Source: UM-FILTER-47-13 sp964445195 (GTDB lineage Bacteria > Pseudomonadota > Alphaproteobacteria > Micavibrionales > Micavibrionaceae). From it: DNA of 63,938 nucleotides. The stretch's first letter is position 1, and every line of letters begins with the position of its first letter. Below are positions 34,669 to 43,611 of the stretch, piece after piece. The DNA is taken from the NCBI GenBank assembly GCA_964445195.1, contig CAYUKA010000012.1, positions 1 through 63,938 on the forward strand. The letters are read 5' to 3'. The notes beneath the pieces were generated by a model. It did not search any database, was not told where the DNA came from, and saw only the letters and a program-made list of their open reading frames with translations. A program made the position numbers and the translations under genes.

Positions 34669-35234
34669 TAGTCCTTGGCCCTTTCAACATAGCTGCTGTC
34701 TTCAGTCTTGACGACGATGCGCGTGCCGGACTCAATATGCGGCGGCACCATGACTTTTGCACCATTATCGACAATTGCCGGTTTATAAGACGATGATGCG
34801 GTCTGGCCTTTCACAACAGGCTCGGCCTCGACAACCTCAACCGTTACCGTATCCGGCAACTGTACACCCAGCGCTTCACCTTCGAATGTTTCAATTACAA
34901 CCTGCATACCCTCCTGCAGATATTGCTTTGGCTCACCGATCAGCTCACCGGAAACCTCGATCTGCTCATAAGTTTCGTTATGCATGAAGGTATAAGTGTC
35001 ATCGGCGTTGTAGAGATACTGGTAATCATTCTGCTCGAGCCGCACGCGTTCGATCGTCTCCTGCGTACGGAAACGTACATTATCTTTTGCGCCGCCCCGA
35101 ATATCGCGCATTTCGACCTGTATTACCGAAGCACCCTTACCGGGCTGCGTAATCTCGTATTTCGTGACCACCCACAGCTTGCCATTGTGATCAATCACAT
35201 TTCCGGGACGAAGCGTTAACGCCGCAACTTTCAT
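34668..35234 (-). CDS. efp: Elongation factor P
   Basis: 188 residues, three beta domains. It relieves ribosome stalling at polyproline. The tip loop is TQPGKGAS with Lys33, the position normally modified. C-terminal ESGTRIVVKTEDSSYVERAKD is standard. It precedes the IMPase gene with stop-start overlap and lies 41 nt downstream of the DUF721 gene start region on the same strand. Confidence 0.96.
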   Translation of the reverse strand: MKVAALTLRPGNVIDHNGKLWVVTKYEITQPGKGASVIQVEMRDIRGGAKDNVRFRTQETIERVRLEQNDYQYLYNADDTYTFMHNETYEQIEVSGELIGEPKQYLQEGMQVVIETFEGEALGVQLPDTVTVEVVEAEPVVKGQTASSSYKPAIVDNGAKVMVPPHIESGTRIVVKTEDSSYVERAKD

Positions 35235-35275
35235 ACTCGTGTACTCCTGTCAGTCAGATTGTGCGTGAATATAAT

Positions 35276-35773
35276 CTAAGATGAGCGATCTTGCAAAATT
35301 GCTGTGCCCAGGGACTTTAATTTTTCCAGAAGGTCAGGGTCTTGTACAGAGGAAAGGAGGGTAGAAAGGTCTTTTTCCTCCTGCTCGTTCAGTTGTTTAG
35401 GCGCTTTGTGACGGCCTGCAGATGGCGGCGCATTTGCCGCCACCGGTACAAAACGGATGGCAGTAATCCAGCGGTCACCAAAAATCTGGTTGATCCGTTC
35501 GAGGATCAGGTCTTTCTGGTAATGAAGCACAGCGGCTTCGGCGCTGGTGGCTGCGATATCCAGAGAGGCTGTGGCCTTGTTCTCTTTGCCGGTTTTTTTC
35601 GCCTTGTAATAGCGGATTTTTACCGGCTGGGTCTTGTCAGCCAGTTCCGGACCGACAATATCCTCCCAGCGGGTGACAAGCCGGCCCAGCATGGTATATT
35701 TCCGGCTGAACACTTTGCCGGTCACTTTGGGAACGGTTTCTGAGACGAGGCGCAGGCCGACCATATTGTTCAC
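35276..35773 (-). CDS. DUF721 (DciA-like) protein
   Basis: 165 residues. The KH-like DUF721 core is visible in LVTRWEDIVGPELADKTQPVKIRYYKAK and LHYQKDLILERINQIFGDRWI (partly quoted). Members related to DciA load the replicative helicase in many bacteria, but the name for this subgroup is not established here. It is divergent from mutY with only a 32-bp spacer, an arrangement common in alphaproteobacteria. Confidence 0.8.
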   Translation of the reverse strand: MNNMVGLRLVSETVPKVTGKVFSRKYTMLGRLVTRWEDIVGPELADKTQPVKIRYYKAKKTGKENKATASLDIAATSAEAAVLHYQKDLILERINQIFGDRWITAIRFVPVAANAPPSAGRHKAPKQLNEQEEKDLSTLLSSVQDPDLLEKLKSLGTAILQDRSS

Positions 35774-35805
35774 ACTGGTTCACGATTAACAGGATACTGC
35801 TCACT

Positions 35806-36906
35806 ATGCAGGAAGCGCAGCGCGGCGACAAGATGGCTTTAACGGATACTGACGCCTTCAGGCACGCATTGCTGGCATGGTATGACGGGCATCGCCGGAG
35901 CCTGCCGTGGCGCGCCCCATCCGGCAGGCAAGCCGATCCGTACTATGTCTGGCTGTCAGAAATCATGTTACAGCAGACCGTGGTGGCGACAGTTATCCCG
36001 TATTTCCTGAAATTTGTGGACAAATGGCCGACTGTTCATGATCTGGCGCGGGCCGATATCCATGATGTAATGGAGGCCTGGGCCGGCCTGGGCTACTACG
36101 CGCGGGCGCGTAACCTGCATAAATGTGCGCAGATTGTATCAACTGACTACAGCGGCACCTTTCCCGATAGTCAGGAGGAACTAAAAAAGCTGCCCGGTAT
36201 CGGCGACTACACCAGTGCCGCGATCACGGCTATTGCATTCGACAAACCGGCTGTCGTAATCGACGGGAATGTCGACCGCGTGATTGCCCGTTACTTTGCC
36301 GTGACAACACCATTGCCGGACGCCAAGCCAGATATCAGGATCCTGGCAGCCAGCCTTGCCGAAAGCCGTACGGACAGGCCCGGTGATTTTGCCCAGGCCA
36401 TGATGGATCTGGGCGCAACAGTTTGTATCGCCAAAGCGCCGCGTTGCCTGCTATGCCCGCTGCAGGACGGCTGTCTTGGTTATCGCGAGGGCATTCAGGG
36501 CGAGTTACCCCGCAAAAGGAGAAAGAAACAAAAACCATATAAATATGGCTATATCTATTGGATTAAGGACGGGCAGGGGCGTGTTTTGGTCGAGCGGCGC
36601 CCTGAAAACGCGATGCTGGGCCGGATGCTGGGGTTGCCGACAAGTGACTGGAATATTGATAAAAGCCAGTTGGCCGCACCGGATTTCCTTAAATCATGGC
36701 CGAAGCCTCTGACAACCGGCCTTAAGGTCTATCATAGTTTTACACATTTTGATCTGGAGCTTGATGGCTATATTATTGATTTAAATGGGGAAAGTGTAGA
36801 TGTTCCGAACCATATACAATGGATTGACGATAAAACTATCCATAGCACCGGATTTCCGTCACTTTTTAAAAAATTCGTAAGACTTATGCTGCAGGATAAC
36901 CCTTAA
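35806..36906 (+). CDS. mutY: A/G-specific adenine glycosylase
   Basis: 366 residues. It removes adenine mispaired with 8-oxoG. The helix-hairpin-helix LPGIGDYTSAAITAIAF includes the catalytic Asp region (VIDGNVDRV), and the 4Fe-4S cluster cysteines have C-x6-C-x2-C-x5-C spacing (CIAKAPRCLLCPLQDGC). A C-terminal Nudix-like domain follows (FTHFDLELDGYII). Start is uncertain between 35806 and the ATG at 35833. It is transcribed divergently from the DUF721 gene. Confidence 0.95.
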   Translation: MQEAQRGDKMALTDTDAFRHALLAWYDGHRRSLPWRAPSGRQADPYYVWLSEIMLQQTVVATVIPYFLKFVDKWPTVHDLARADIHDVMEAWAGLGYYARARNLHKCAQIVSTDYSGTFPDSQEELKKLPGIGDYTSAAITAIAFDKPAVVIDGNVDRVIARYFAVTTPLPDAKPDIRILAASLAESRTDRPGDFAQAMMDLGATVCIAKAPRCLLCPLQDGCLGYREGIQGELPRKRRKKQKPYKYGYIYWIKDGQGRVLVERRPENAMLGRMLGLPTSDWNIDKSQLAAPDFLKSWPKPLTTGLKVYHSFTHFDLELDGYIIDLNGESVDVPNHIQWIDDKTIHSTGFPSLFKKFVRLMLQDNP

Positions 36907-36952
36907 AGACAAGGTTTTCGTCTTAAAAGAGGGAAATTACAAATAAATACAC

Positions 36953-36958
36953 TATAAT
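36953..36958 (+). promoter_or_regulatory. TATAAT -10 candidate for the secreted-protein gene
   Basis: An exact TATAAT lies 33 nt before the ATG. A good -35 hexamer is not seen at 16-18 nt, so this is only a partial promoter match. Confidence 0.4.
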
Positions 36959-36990
36959 AAATATAGAGGTGTGTTTTGCAGAGAGAATTT

Positions 36991-37908
36991 ATGGTTATCA
37001 AACATATTTGTATTTTAGCGGCTGTTATCGCTGTTTTGGCGTTCAGTGTCATTAACAGCTCTATGGCAGAAGAACAGTCCTCTATTTTAGAGGATGACCA
37101 CTTGATTATTGAAACTGTGCCGACAGCGGATGATGACGGCTATGTAACACCTACTCTGGAAAATTTGTCACGCCTGTATTGGTCAATCGGCAAGCTTGAT
37201 ATTGATAATGATGAGCATATCAACAACTACCTCGTAATTAATGAATGCGAGCTTTATCTACGTTACTTCCATAATGATTTCGAGTGGAAGAAAATCCAGG
37301 ATGCTACACGTGATCATATTCTCAAAACGATGGGAAAATTCTATACAACAGTGGAAATTCTCTCGCCGATCTATCTGGAGCGCTATAACTCGGAAAAAGA
37401 GTATTTTGAGTTAACCGAAGATAGTAAAATTGTGGGTACGCGCCGGCTCGACTTTGCGCAAAATATTCGTGCTCACAAAGAACTTTGTACAGTGACAGGG
37501 AATATTGACGGTTATCCGGATAATATGATCATTATTCTGAGCCGGCCGTTTGTCTTAGAAAAAGTGCCGGTAAAACGCGAACTCGCCCAGCTTTATCTCG
37601 AGGACGCGAAGCGCTTTTACGAGAGCCTGCCGCCCCGCCTGCAAATGCAGCGTTATGAGCGCATGGCGTTTTTGCGGCTTAAAGTGAAGGTGACGCAATA
37701 TAAAAACACAATTACGGTTATTCGTGGCGAGAAAAGGGCCGTTGTCTTTGGCCAATTAGAGGGCTACGAGATTTATGCCGACCAGGACAAAATGAAGCCT
37801 CTGTACTCTAAAGACACCACGGGAATACGTTTCAAGCGTCTGCGCCGGATACCCGAGACGGCAATGGTGGAAGAAGAAACGGGCATTCCTGAAAAGCAGG
37901 AAAACTAA
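36991..37908 (+). CDS. Secreted protein of unknown function (DUF4852-like)
   Basis: About 305 residues with an N-terminal signal peptide (MVIKHICILAAVIAVLAFSVINSSMA). The mature part carries NYLVINECELYLRYFHNDFEW and a region around ELAQLYLEDAKRFYESLPPR. The pattern resembles DUF4852, though I cannot confirm it. Codon use is visibly more A/T-rich than its neighbours, suggesting a different history. A perfect TATAAT is at 36953-36958. An alternative TTG start at 36976 is less likely. It ends 1 nt before the convergent folB stop. Confidence 0.7.
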   Translation: MVIKHICILAAVIAVLAFSVINSSMAEEQSSILEDDHLIIETVPTADDDGYVTPTLENLSRLYWSIGKLDIDNDEHINNYLVINECELYLRYFHNDFEWKKIQDATRDHILKTMGKFYTTVEILSPIYLERYNSEKEYFELTEDSKIVGTRRLDFAQNIRAHKELCTVTGNIDGYPDNMIIILSRPFVLEKVPVKRELAQLYLEDAKRFYESLPPRLQMQRYERMAFLRLKVKVTQYKNTITVIRGEKRAVVFGQLEGYEIYADQDKMKPLYSKDTTGIRFKRLRRIPETAMVEEETGIPEKQEN

Positions 37909-37909
37909 C

Positions 37910-38281
37910 CTAGCTCGCTTTCCTACGAACAAGTTCTATACCGATTGACTCCGCATCGGGAAAAATTTCAGGCTTTCTGACCAGAACTTTCGCTTCTCTG
38001 ACGGGCGGCTGCGCCAGGCAAAATGAAACAATCTTTTCTGCAAAAGTTTCAATCAGGTTGATATGACCCTGCGCCGCAATTCCTTTAATGCCGTTTACAA
38101 GAATTTCGTAATTGAAAACATCGGCAATATCGTCCTGACTATTCTCTGTTGGTGATGAAATAAAAAGATCAACCGAAACAAGTACGGTTTGCGGCCTGGC
38201 TTTCTCATGATCATGGATACCGATACTCATCGGTAGCGCCAGATTTTCCAGCCGGATAATTGTTTGCTCCTGATAAGCCAT
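37910..38281 (-). CDS. folB: Dihydroneopterin aldolase
   Basis: 123 residues. It forms 6-hydroxymethyl-dihydropterin in folate synthesis. Motifs: PMSIGIHDHEKARPQTVLVSVDL, INLIETFAEKIVSFCL and KVLVRKPEIFPDAESIGIELVR (partly quoted) match the FolB fold. It starts 6 nt after the ccrM stop, so the two are co-transcribed. Confidence 0.9.
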   Translation of the reverse strand: MAYQEQTIIRLENLALPMSIGIHDHEKARPQTVLVSVDLFISSPTENSQDDIADVFNYEILVNGIKGIAAQGHINLIETFAEKIVSFCLAQPPVREAKVLVRKPEIFPDAESIGIELVRRKAS

Positions 38282-38287
38282 AGTGCT

Positions 38288-39409
38288 TTATTGCAGCGTT
38301 GTCAGGGTCGCAGAGCGCGCCATTTCGTCCCGGATGTCCTGACGCAGGGCATCAATGGGCAGCGTCTGTCCATTCTGTTCAAAATGCCAGAAAGTCCAGC
38401 CATTGCAGGACGGTGCACCTTGCAGCGTGGCGCCGACTTTATGGATCGAGCCACGCTTGCCGTCCGGGGCGATCAGGTTGCCGTCAGCCGCAATTTTAGC
38501 ACTGTAATGACCGTTTGCACTAACCAGTTCGCTACCAGGGCTTAACAACCCTTTTTCGATCAGCGTACCAAAGGGGATGCGCGGCTGCTCGCGTTTGGAC
38601 GGCGTGTGCAAAATCTCGCCGTCGCCAAGCGTTGTTATATTTTTCAGGCGGCGCCGCGCATAGTCGATATAGTCTGTTTCCTGCTCAATGCCGATATAAT
38701 CACGACCTAGTTTCTTTGCAACGGCACCCGTCGTACCAGTGCCAAAGAAGGGATCGAGCACAATGTCACCCGGATTGGTCGAAGCCATAAGGATACGGTA
38801 GAGCAGGGCCTCAGGCTTCTGGGTCGGGTGCAGCTTGCGGCCTTCATCGTCTTTCAGCCGTTCCGCTCCTGTGCAGAGGGGAATGAACCAGTCACTGCGC
38901 ATCTGCAAATCTTCATTCAGCCCCTTCATCGCGTCATAGTTAAAACGGTATTTTGAGTCCTGCGATTTTGCCGCCCAGATAAGCGTTTCATGGGCGTTGG
39001 TAAAACGGCGGCCACGGAAGTTCGGCATCGGGTTGCTTTTACGCCATACAATATCGTTCAAAATCCAGTAACCAAGGTCCTGCAGGATTGTGCCAAGCCG
39101 AAAAATATTGTGGTAGGAACCAATAACCCATAGCGCACCGTCCGGTTTCAGACAGTCACGCGCCGCGCCAAGCCAGGCTTGGCTGAACTCGTCATACGTT
39201 TTCAGGCTTTCAAACTGGTCCCAGTCATTGTCCACCGCATCGACCAGCGAGTTGTTCGGACGGTGTAGATCGCCATTCAGTTGCAGGTTATAGGGGGGGT
39301 CGGCAAAAATCATATCAACAGAGCCAGCGGGCAGGGCCTTCATCTGCTCAACGCAATCCCCCTGCAAAATTGAATTAACTGTGGATTGCGGCAATTTTTG
39401 ACTCGACAT
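38288..39409 (-). CDS. ccrM: CcrM-type cell-cycle adenine methyltransferase (GANTC)
   Basis: 373 residues, beta-class N6-adenine methyltransferase. Motif IV DPPY is at residues 37-40 in MIFADPPYNLQL and the SAM motif is DPFFGTGTTGAVAKKLGRDYIGIE. A C-terminal RAMA-like domain of about 100 residues, typical of CcrM, ends NGWTFWHFEQNGQTLP. CcrM remethylates GANTC at the end of replication and times cell-cycle genes. The start at 39409 has GGAG 8 nt upstream; an ORF start 18 nt earlier is unsupported. At least four GANTC sites stand 29-88 bp upstream of the ATG. Confidence 0.95.
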   Translation of the reverse strand: MSSQKLPQSTVNSILQGDCVEQMKALPAGSVDMIFADPPYNLQLNGDLHRPNNSLVDAVDNDWDQFESLKTYDEFSQAWLGAARDCLKPDGALWVIGSYHNIFRLGTILQDLGYWILNDIVWRKSNPMPNFRGRRFTNAHETLIWAAKSQDSKYRFNYDAMKGLNEDLQMRSDWFIPLCTGAERLKDDEGRKLHPTQKPEALLYRILMASTNPGDIVLDPFFGTGTTGAVAKKLGRDYIGIEQETDYIDYARRRLKNITTLGDGEILHTPSKREQPRIPFGTLIEKGLLSPGSELVSANGHYSAKIAADGNLIAPDGKRGSIHKVGATLQGAPSCNGWTFWHFEQNGQTLPIDALRQDIRDEMARSATLTTLQ

Positions 39410-39437
39410 GATTTTCTCCAAAAGCAATAAACCACCG

Positions 39438-39497
39438 AATCATGAGTCAAAACCGATTCGCCGTCAAGCATAAAATGTCGATTCTTAATGAAGAGTC
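39438..39497. promoter_or_regulatory. GANTC cluster upstream of ccrM
   Basis: Four GANTC sites in 60 bp: GAATC 39438, GAGTC 39445, GATTC 39456 and GAGTC 39493. They lie in the ccrM leader or promoter, where methylation state could feed back on ccrM expression, as described for Caulobacter ccrM. Confidence 0.65.
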
Positions 39498-39551
39498 AGG
39501 AGGTTACGAAGCTGTATTCAAGACGGGCCATAAGCATGCTATAGTTTCGGA

Positions 39552-39710
39552 ATGATTGAGCCATCCTTCCTGATTAAAGCGTTTCTATACCTTGTTGGCC
39601 TGCTTTTTATCTTATCGGCGGGGCAAAAGTTCTATGTCGCCTATCGGCAGCGGGGGCGGGCCGAAGAAAAAAAGCCGGATGCTCAGAAACCGGAAAAAGA
39701 TAAAGATTAA
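39552..39710 (+). CDS. Small single-pass membrane protein
   Basis: 52 residues: one N-terminal membrane helix (FLIKAFLYLVGLLFILSAG) followed by a basic, then Lys/Glu-rich cytoplasmic tail (EEKKPDAQKPEKDKD). It overlaps the convergent rnhB stop by 4 nt. No strong Shine-Dalgarno is visible, so the call rests on the helix-plus-charged-tail pattern. Family unknown. Confidence 0.5.
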   Translation: MIEPSFLIKAFLYLVGLLFILSAGQKFYVAYRQRGRAEEKKPDAQKPEKDKD

Positions 39711-40366
39711 TCCGTAATGGCTTCTATATAGTCCCGCACAGGCGCAAAAGACCGGCGGTGATAGAGTGTAATCCCATGACTCCTGATGCTGTCCAGATGC
39801 GCTTTGCTGCCATAACCGGCATTGGTAAGCCAGCCGTAATGCGGATATTCCTCGTGGTAACGCCGCATGATCCGGTCGCGTGTGACTTTGGCGATGATTG
39901 ATGCGGCGGCGATAGAAACGGACGCACTGTCGCCCTTGATCACAGTCTGGCTGGGGCAGGATAATGCGGGACTGAATTTGCCGTCGATCAGCGCTAAAGA
40001 CGGTGCCGGAGGCTTATGATTGAGGTAATCCTGATAAGCACGTTTCATCGCCAGCAGGGCGGCGTGATGGATGTTCAGCGTGTCGATCTCCTCGGGCGAG
40101 GCTTTGCCGATTCCTATGAGGCAGTGCTCTTCAATGGCATTAAACACGGCTTCACGTTTTTTCAGCGATAGCTTTTTGCTGTCATTAATATCATTTACAA
40201 ACGGCAGGCTGCGCTTATCCGGCGGAATATAGACGCAGGCCGACAGCACAGGTCCGGCCAGCGGTCCCCGGCCAACTTCGTCTATGCCGCAGACAGGACC
40301 ATCTTGCACATCTTCAAACGCAAATGTGGGGCCATTTCGTACCGCTGCGTCAGTGATTGCGGACAT
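39707..40366 (-). CDS. rnhB: Ribonuclease HII
   Basis: 219 residues. It nicks DNA at ribonucleotides and degrades RNA-DNA hybrids. CGIDEVGRGPLAG carries the first catalytic Asp and Glu. IDGKFSP and SVSIAAASIIAKVTRDRIMR carry the rest. It follows pepN by 9 nt on the same strand. Confidence 0.95.
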   Translation of the reverse strand: MSAITDAAVRNGPTFAFEDVQDGPVCGIDEVGRGPLAGPVLSACVYIPPDKRSLPFVNDINDSKKLSLKKREAVFNAIEEHCLIGIGKASPEEIDTLNIHHAALLAMKRAYQDYLNHKPPAPSLALIDGKFSPALSCPSQTVIKGDSASVSIAAASIIAKVTRDRIMRRYHEEYPHYGWLTNAGYGSKAHLDSIRSHGITLYHRRSFAPVRDYIEAITD

Positions 40367-40375
40367 GATACTGCC

Positions 40376-42994
40376 TTAAGCCAGCGTCTTGCTGACAACC
40401 TCGAACACATCGGGTGACAGGTTGGGCAAGTCCCTGACACGCGTTAGGGCCGCTTCCATTTTCGTCTGTCGGTCCGGCGTGTAACGCCGCCACTCGCGAA
40501 GCGGTGTCAGCATCCTGGCGGCAATCTGCGGATTAATTCCGTTCAGCTCGATAATCGCATCGGCGAGAAAGTCATAGCCGCTGCCGCTTTCATCATGGAA
40601 ACAGACCGGGTTATTCATCGCGAACGCGCCGTGAAGCGAGCGCACCCGGTTCGGGTTCTTCATTGTAAAGTCCTCATGCCCTTTCAAAGCCCGAATGTCA
40701 TGCAGCGTATCGGGGCGCACGGCCATGGCTTGTAGGGAGAACCATTTGTCGATGACAAGCTGGTAAGCCTTAAAGCGCTGGTAATAATCGGCGAAAGCAT
40801 CTTCACGCTCCTGTGTCTCACTATCCCCCAGCACGCGCAGGGCCGCGACACGATCCGTCATGTTATTGGCGCTATCATACTGCGCTTTGGCCAGAGCGAT
40901 AGCAGGCTCGTGCGGGTCTTTGCCGAGCAGGCCAAGAGCGAGGTTCTGCAGGCTGCGCTGCGCCCGCGCCGCGAAATTGTTTTTGAAAGCCGCGTCAGTT
41001 CGATTAGCTTTGTATACCGTTTCCAGCTTGGCCCGGTCACGTTCCAGAATGGCGGCAATAACCGTCTCGCGCACCTCATAGATCGCGCGCGGATCGACAT
41101 GGCGGCGGAACTGGCCGATAAAGGGGATATCGGGCAATGACAGCGACAGGGCCAGCAGCGCTTTGTCCGTTTCAGGCGCAGCGGCCTGATTGAGCAGGGC
41201 GCTGTAACTGTCGAGAAATTCCGGCCAGACTATATAATCGTGCCCCTGTTCCAGCCGGTCGAGCATCTCGCCGATCATCCGCAGCGCATAGGTCTGCCCG
41301 GCTTCCCAGCGGTTAAAGCCGTCATTATCGTTGACCATCAGGAATCGCAGATCGTCGTTGCTGAGGTCCGTGGTTAGTTTCACCGGCGCGGAGAAGCCCC
41401 GCAGGATTGATGGTATCGGTTGCGCGGCGACATTCTCGAACTCGAAACTTTGCGTTTCTTCAGTCAGCTCCAGTAGCTCTTCGGCCATATCGCCGCCATC
41501 AGGGCCGACAAGGCCGACTTTGACCGGGATATGCAGCGGTTGCTTGTTTGTTTGGCCCGGCGTGGCCGGCGTACTCTGGCTCAGCGTCAGGGTATAGCGC
41601 CGCGCCGCCTCGTCATATGTGCCTTCGGCTTTGATCTCCGGCGTGCCGGCCTGTTCATACCAGCGGAAGAATTGCGACAGGTCGCGGCCGGATGCGTCTT
41701 CCATACATTTGACGAAGTCCTCGCAGGTCACGGCCTGGCCGTCATAGCGTTCGAAATACAAATCGGTAGCCTTGCGATAGGTTTCAGGGCCAAGCAGCGT
41801 ATGCTGCATGCGGATCACTTCCGCGCCCTTTTCATAGACGGTCACGGTGTAAAAGTTATTGATCTCGATATAGTTATCGGGCCGTACCGGGTGGGCCATC
41901 GGTCCGGCGTCCTCGGCGAATTGCAGGCGGCGGAGCAGGGCGACATCTTCGATCCGCTTGACACCGGCAGAGTTCATATCCCCGCTGAATTCCTGATCGC
42001 GGAACACGGTTAGCCCTTCTTTCAGTGAAAGCTGGAACCAGTCGCGGCAGGTGACGCGGTTGCCGGTCCAGTTGTGGAAATATTCGTGGGCGATCACGCT
42101 TTCCACACGCTCGAAATCCATATCGGTGGCAGTCTCCGGATGAGCGAGAACGAGGGCGGTATTGAAAATATTCAGCGATGTATTCTCCATCGCGCCCATA
42201 TTAAAGTCGCTGACCGCGACAATGTTGAAGCGGTCGAGTTCGTATTCGCGGCCATATTCCTCCTCATCCCACTTCATCGAGGCTTTCAGGGATTCCATCG
42301 CCCAGTAGCATTGGTCCTGGTCGCCTTCGCGCACGTATATGCGCAGCAGGACTTCGCGGTTGGAGCGCGTCGAAAAGCTATCCTCGATATACACCAGGTC
42401 ACCGGCGACCAGCGCGAACAGGTAGCACGGCTTGGGGAAGGGGTCGTGCCAGAGTGAGAAATGGCGGCCATCTTCAAGGTCACCCTCTTCAATCAGGTTC
42501 CCGTTGGACAGCAGTACAGGGCACACTGCCTTGTCGGCCTCAAGCCTTACTTTGAAAACGGTCATGACATCGGGGCGGTCGGGAAAATAGGTGATGGTGC
42601 GGAAACCCTCGGCCTCACATTGCGTGCACCAGTTGCCGCCGGATTTATACAGCCCTTCAAGGCGCGTATTCGCCGCCGGGTCGATTTCTGTCTCGATCTC
42701 CAGCGTGAACTCGTCTGTCGCGGAGGCAGGCAGGGTCAACAGCTTGTCATCCACGCTGTAATCCGTGCCGTCATCCAGCAGCCTGCCGTCGAGAGTGACT
42801 GACTTCAATGTCAGATGTTCGCCATTCAGCACGACAGGCATCTCCGTACCGGCCTCACGTTTGCGGAAGCGGCTGACGGCATGAACCAGCGTACGTTCTT
42901 CAAAAATTTTGAAGGTCAGATCCACATGCTCAATCAAATAGGCATAGGGCTGGTAATCTTTGAGATGAATTGTCTGTGGCGTATCGGTCCGCAT
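40376..42994 (-). CDS. pepN: Aminopeptidase N (M1)
   Basis: 872 residues, full-length E. coli-type PepN. The substrate-binding GAMEN is in NMGAMENTSLN. Zinc site is HEYFHNWTGNRVTCRDWFQL with the downstream Glu in KEGLTVFRDQEFSGD. It removes N-terminal residues from peptides in the cytoplasm. It faces the GNAT gene at 43042 across a 47-bp divergent spacer. Confidence 0.97.
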   Translation of the reverse strand: MRTDTPQTIHLKDYQPYAYLIEHVDLTFKIFEERTLVHAVSRFRKREAGTEMPVVLNGEHLTLKSVTLDGRLLDDGTDYSVDDKLLTLPASATDEFTLEIETEIDPAANTRLEGLYKSGGNWCTQCEAEGFRTITYFPDRPDVMTVFKVRLEADKAVCPVLLSNGNLIEEGDLEDGRHFSLWHDPFPKPCYLFALVAGDLVYIEDSFSTRSNREVLLRIYVREGDQDQCYWAMESLKASMKWDEEEYGREYELDRFNIVAVSDFNMGAMENTSLNIFNTALVLAHPETATDMDFERVESVIAHEYFHNWTGNRVTCRDWFQLSLKEGLTVFRDQEFSGDMNSAGVKRIEDVALLRRLQFAEDAGPMAHPVRPDNYIEINNFYTVTVYEKGAEVIRMQHTLLGPETYRKATDLYFERYDGQAVTCEDFVKCMEDASGRDLSQFFRWYEQAGTPEIKAEGTYDEAARRYTLTLSQSTPATPGQTNKQPLHIPVKVGLVGPDGGDMAEELLELTEETQSFEFENVAAQPIPSILRGFSAPVKLTTDLSNDDLRFLMVNDNDGFNRWEAGQTYALRMIGEMLDRLEQGHDYIVWPEFLDSYSALLNQAAAPETDKALLALSLSLPDIPFIGQFRRHVDPRAIYEVRETVIAAILERDRAKLETVYKANRTDAAFKNNFAARAQRSLQNLALGLLGKDPHEPAIALAKAQYDSANNMTDRVAALRVLGDSETQEREDAFADYYQRFKAYQLVIDKWFSLQAMAVRPDTLHDIRALKGHEDFTMKNPNRVRSLHGAFAMNNPVCFHDESGSGYDFLADAIIELNGINPQIAARMLTPLREWRRYTPDRQTKMEAALTRVRDLPNLSPDVFEVVSKTLA

Positions 42995-43041
42995 GGCTTT
43001 TCCCCTTTGTCAGGAAGCCAGTATGCCTGTAAAGTCGGTCT

Positions 43042-43611
43042 ATGAAAACATCCGTTTTAGAGACTGAACGCCTGATTATGCGCCCGGTAGCCATTGCCGA
43101 TGCGCCGGCGATCCAGAAATATTTCAATAACTGGAATATCATACAGTATTTATCCAGGGCGGTCCCGTGGCCTTATCCTGATAACGGGGCGGAGACATTT
43201 TTGAAAGACATGTTATTGCCGGCTATGGCTGCAGGCGATGCGCACGGCTGGGTCATCACCGCGAAAGAGAACGGCGATGAAGCGATTGGGCTGGTTGAGT
43301 ATCGCCTTAAAGAAAAGATGGATCATGGCGGAAACCGGGGCTTTTGGCTGGCCGAACCGTTCTGGGGCAGAGGCTATATGACCGAGGCGGTAACCGCCAT
43401 CAACGACTGGCTGTTTTTCGAACTGGGGATCGAGAGCATGCGCGTGGCCAATGTGGCAACAAACGCCGGCTCCCGCCGCGTCAAGGAAAAGACCGGAGCT
43501 ACATTTATCGGCTATGCGTCTTTAGAGCACCATAGCGGCGGCGATAAGTCAGAATTGTGGGAAATCACCCGTACGCAATGGGCAGAATTCAGGGGGCGCG
43601 ATACGCTCTAG
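43042..43611 (+). CDS. RimJ/RimL-type N-acetyltransferase
   Basis: 189 residues. N-terminal LETERLIMRPVAIADAPAIQ is typical of the RimJ/RimL subgroup; the CoA loop is LAEPFWGRGYMTEAVTA and the later NVATNAGSRRVKEKTGATFIG completes the fold. The substrate, protein or small molecule, is unknown. Its stop overlaps the convergent 43608-44027 gene by 4 nt. Confidence 0.88.
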   Translation: MKTSVLETERLIMRPVAIADAPAIQKYFNNWNIIQYLSRAVPWPYPDNGAETFLKDMLLPAMAAGDAHGWVITAKENGDEAIGLVEYRLKEKMDHGGNRGFWLAEPFWGRGYMTEAVTAINDWLFFELGIESMRVANVATNAGSRRVKEKTGATFIGYASLEHHSGGDKSELWEITRTQWAEFRGRDTL

